NCBI GenBank assembly: GCA_016286835.1
Contig: JAEEUD010000132.1
Location: 1 to 5,557, forward strand
DNA length: 5,557 nucleotides
From: Pyramidobacter sp.
GTDB lineage: Bacteria; Synergistota; Synergistia; Synergistales; Dethiosulfovibrionaceae
Reading direction: 5' to 3'
Below, one piece after another: positions 5,141-5,557 of the stretch. The first letter of the stretch is position 1. Every line of letters begins with the position of its first letter. The position numbers and the translations under genes are program-made. A model generated the notes under the pieces. It did no database searches, had not been told where the DNA came from, and saw only the letters and a list, made by a program, of their open reading frames with translations.

Positions 5141-5148
5141 CGGACGCC

Positions 5149-5557
5149 ATGCAGATCTTTCCCGAAAGCCGTTTCGACGTGATCGTCGTCGGCGGCGGAC
5201 ACGCCGGCTGCGAGGCGTCGCTTGCTGCCGCCAGGATGGGTGCGAAAACGCTGATGATCGTGCAGGACGTGGATCACGTCGCCTGTATGCCCTGCAACCC
5301 GTCGATCGGCGGTCCTGCCAAAGGCACGCTCGTGCGCGAGGTGTCGGCGCTTGGCGGCGTCCAGGCGCGCGCCGCCGACGCTTCGGCGATGATGATGCGT
5401 TGGCTCAACACTTCCAAGGGCCCGGCTGTCCGCGCTCTGCGAGCGCAGTGCGATCTTCATGACTACCATGATTATTACTTGCAGGAATTGACGAACTGTC
5501 CCAATCTGCGCGTCTTTCAGGATCAGGTCGAGGAACTGTGGATCGAAGGCGACCGCC
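5149..5557 (+). CDS. mnmG: tRNA uridine-34 5-carboxymethylaminomethyl modification enzyme MnmG (GidA), N-terminal part
   Basis: MnmG is the FAD-binding partner of the GTPase MnmE; together they modify the wobble uridine of certain tRNAs using methylene-tetrahydrofolate and glycine or ammonium. The window holds 136 codons of a protein usually around 620 residues. Seen: the dinucleotide-binding motif VVGGGHAGCEAS at 13-24, CMPCNPSIGGPAKGTLVREVSALGG (46-70) and LNTSKGPAVRALRAQ (86-100), the conserved N-terminal blocks of the family. The cysteines in MPCNPS are Cys46 and Cys49. The ATG at 5149 is chosen because the Rossmann motif follows directly. The ribosome site is weak (CAGG at 5134-5137, inside the end of the upstream gene), so coupling to that gene's translation is likely. 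No disruption is seen up to the window edge. Confidence 0.96.
   Translation, partial: MQIFPESRFDVIVVGGGHAGCEASLAAARMGAKTLMIVQDVDHVACMPCNPSIGGPAKGTLVREVSALGGVQARAADASAMMMRWLNTSKGPAVRALRAQCDLHDYHDYYLQELTNCPNLRVFQDQVEELWIEGDR

Noticed and set aside
5116..5469. Minus-strand frame of 117 codons opposite the end of the exported-protein gene and the start of mnmG
   Set aside because: It is antisense to a clear MnmG N-terminus and has no motif or ribosome site of its own.
1..5557. CRISPR array, insertion sequence, tRNA, rRNA or phage attachment site
   Set aside because: I saw no regularly spaced repeats, no transposase or terminal inverted repeats, and no tRNA-like cloverleaf; coding is continuous apart from the three short gaps described.

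Overview
This window is a bacterial chromosomal replication-origin locus. It has a high-GC coding background and a short AT-rich island between dnaA and dnaN. Five protein genes are recognisable: a leftward class V aminotransferase/cysteine desulfurase-like gene (cut by the left edge), then rightward dnaA, dnaN, recF and mnmG (cut by the right edge). A sixth gene, between recF and mnmG, encodes a small exported protein that I do not recognise.

The organism cannot be fixed from this sequence alone. The origin lies in a dnaA-dnaN-recF cluster, but rnpA/rpmH are not directly upstream of dnaA, there is no small S4-domain gene between dnaN and recF, and gyrB does not directly follow recF. The protein style and GC content would fit a Synergistota-like anaerobe (for example a Pyramidobacter relative). 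That is an impression, not a demonstrated assignment.

Layout. 1-457: N-terminal 152 codons of the PLP-enzyme gene, minus strand. 458-673: divergent control region with a perfect leftward -10 box and a good rightward sigma70-type promoter. Two perfect DnaA boxes sit on the rightward promoter, which suggests DnaA autoregulation. 674-1990: dnaA. 1991-2235: presumptive oriC unwinding region. It holds three perfect DnaA boxes, several degenerate ones, an inverted repeat where box polarity switches, and an AT-rich segment. That segment opens with eight consecutive triplets of DnaA-trio character directly beside a DnaA box. 2236-3399: dnaN. 3408-4472: recF, probably translationally coupled to dnaN. 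4473-4585: a gap with an imperfect dyad and a weak promoter candidate. 4586-5140: exported protein. 5149-end: start of mnmG.

How the parts fit together: DnaA would bind the boxes, open the DnaA-trio/AT-rich segment and control its own promoter. DnaN is the sliding clamp loaded at the new forks. RecF acts in gap repair at stalled forks. MnmG (tRNA wobble-uridine modification) and the PLP enzyme (possibly sulfur mobilisation) are neighbours rather than replication proteins. I see no mobile element, CRISPR array, tRNA or rRNA. The most interesting content is the two-part origin and its DnaA-trio, not a new gene system.
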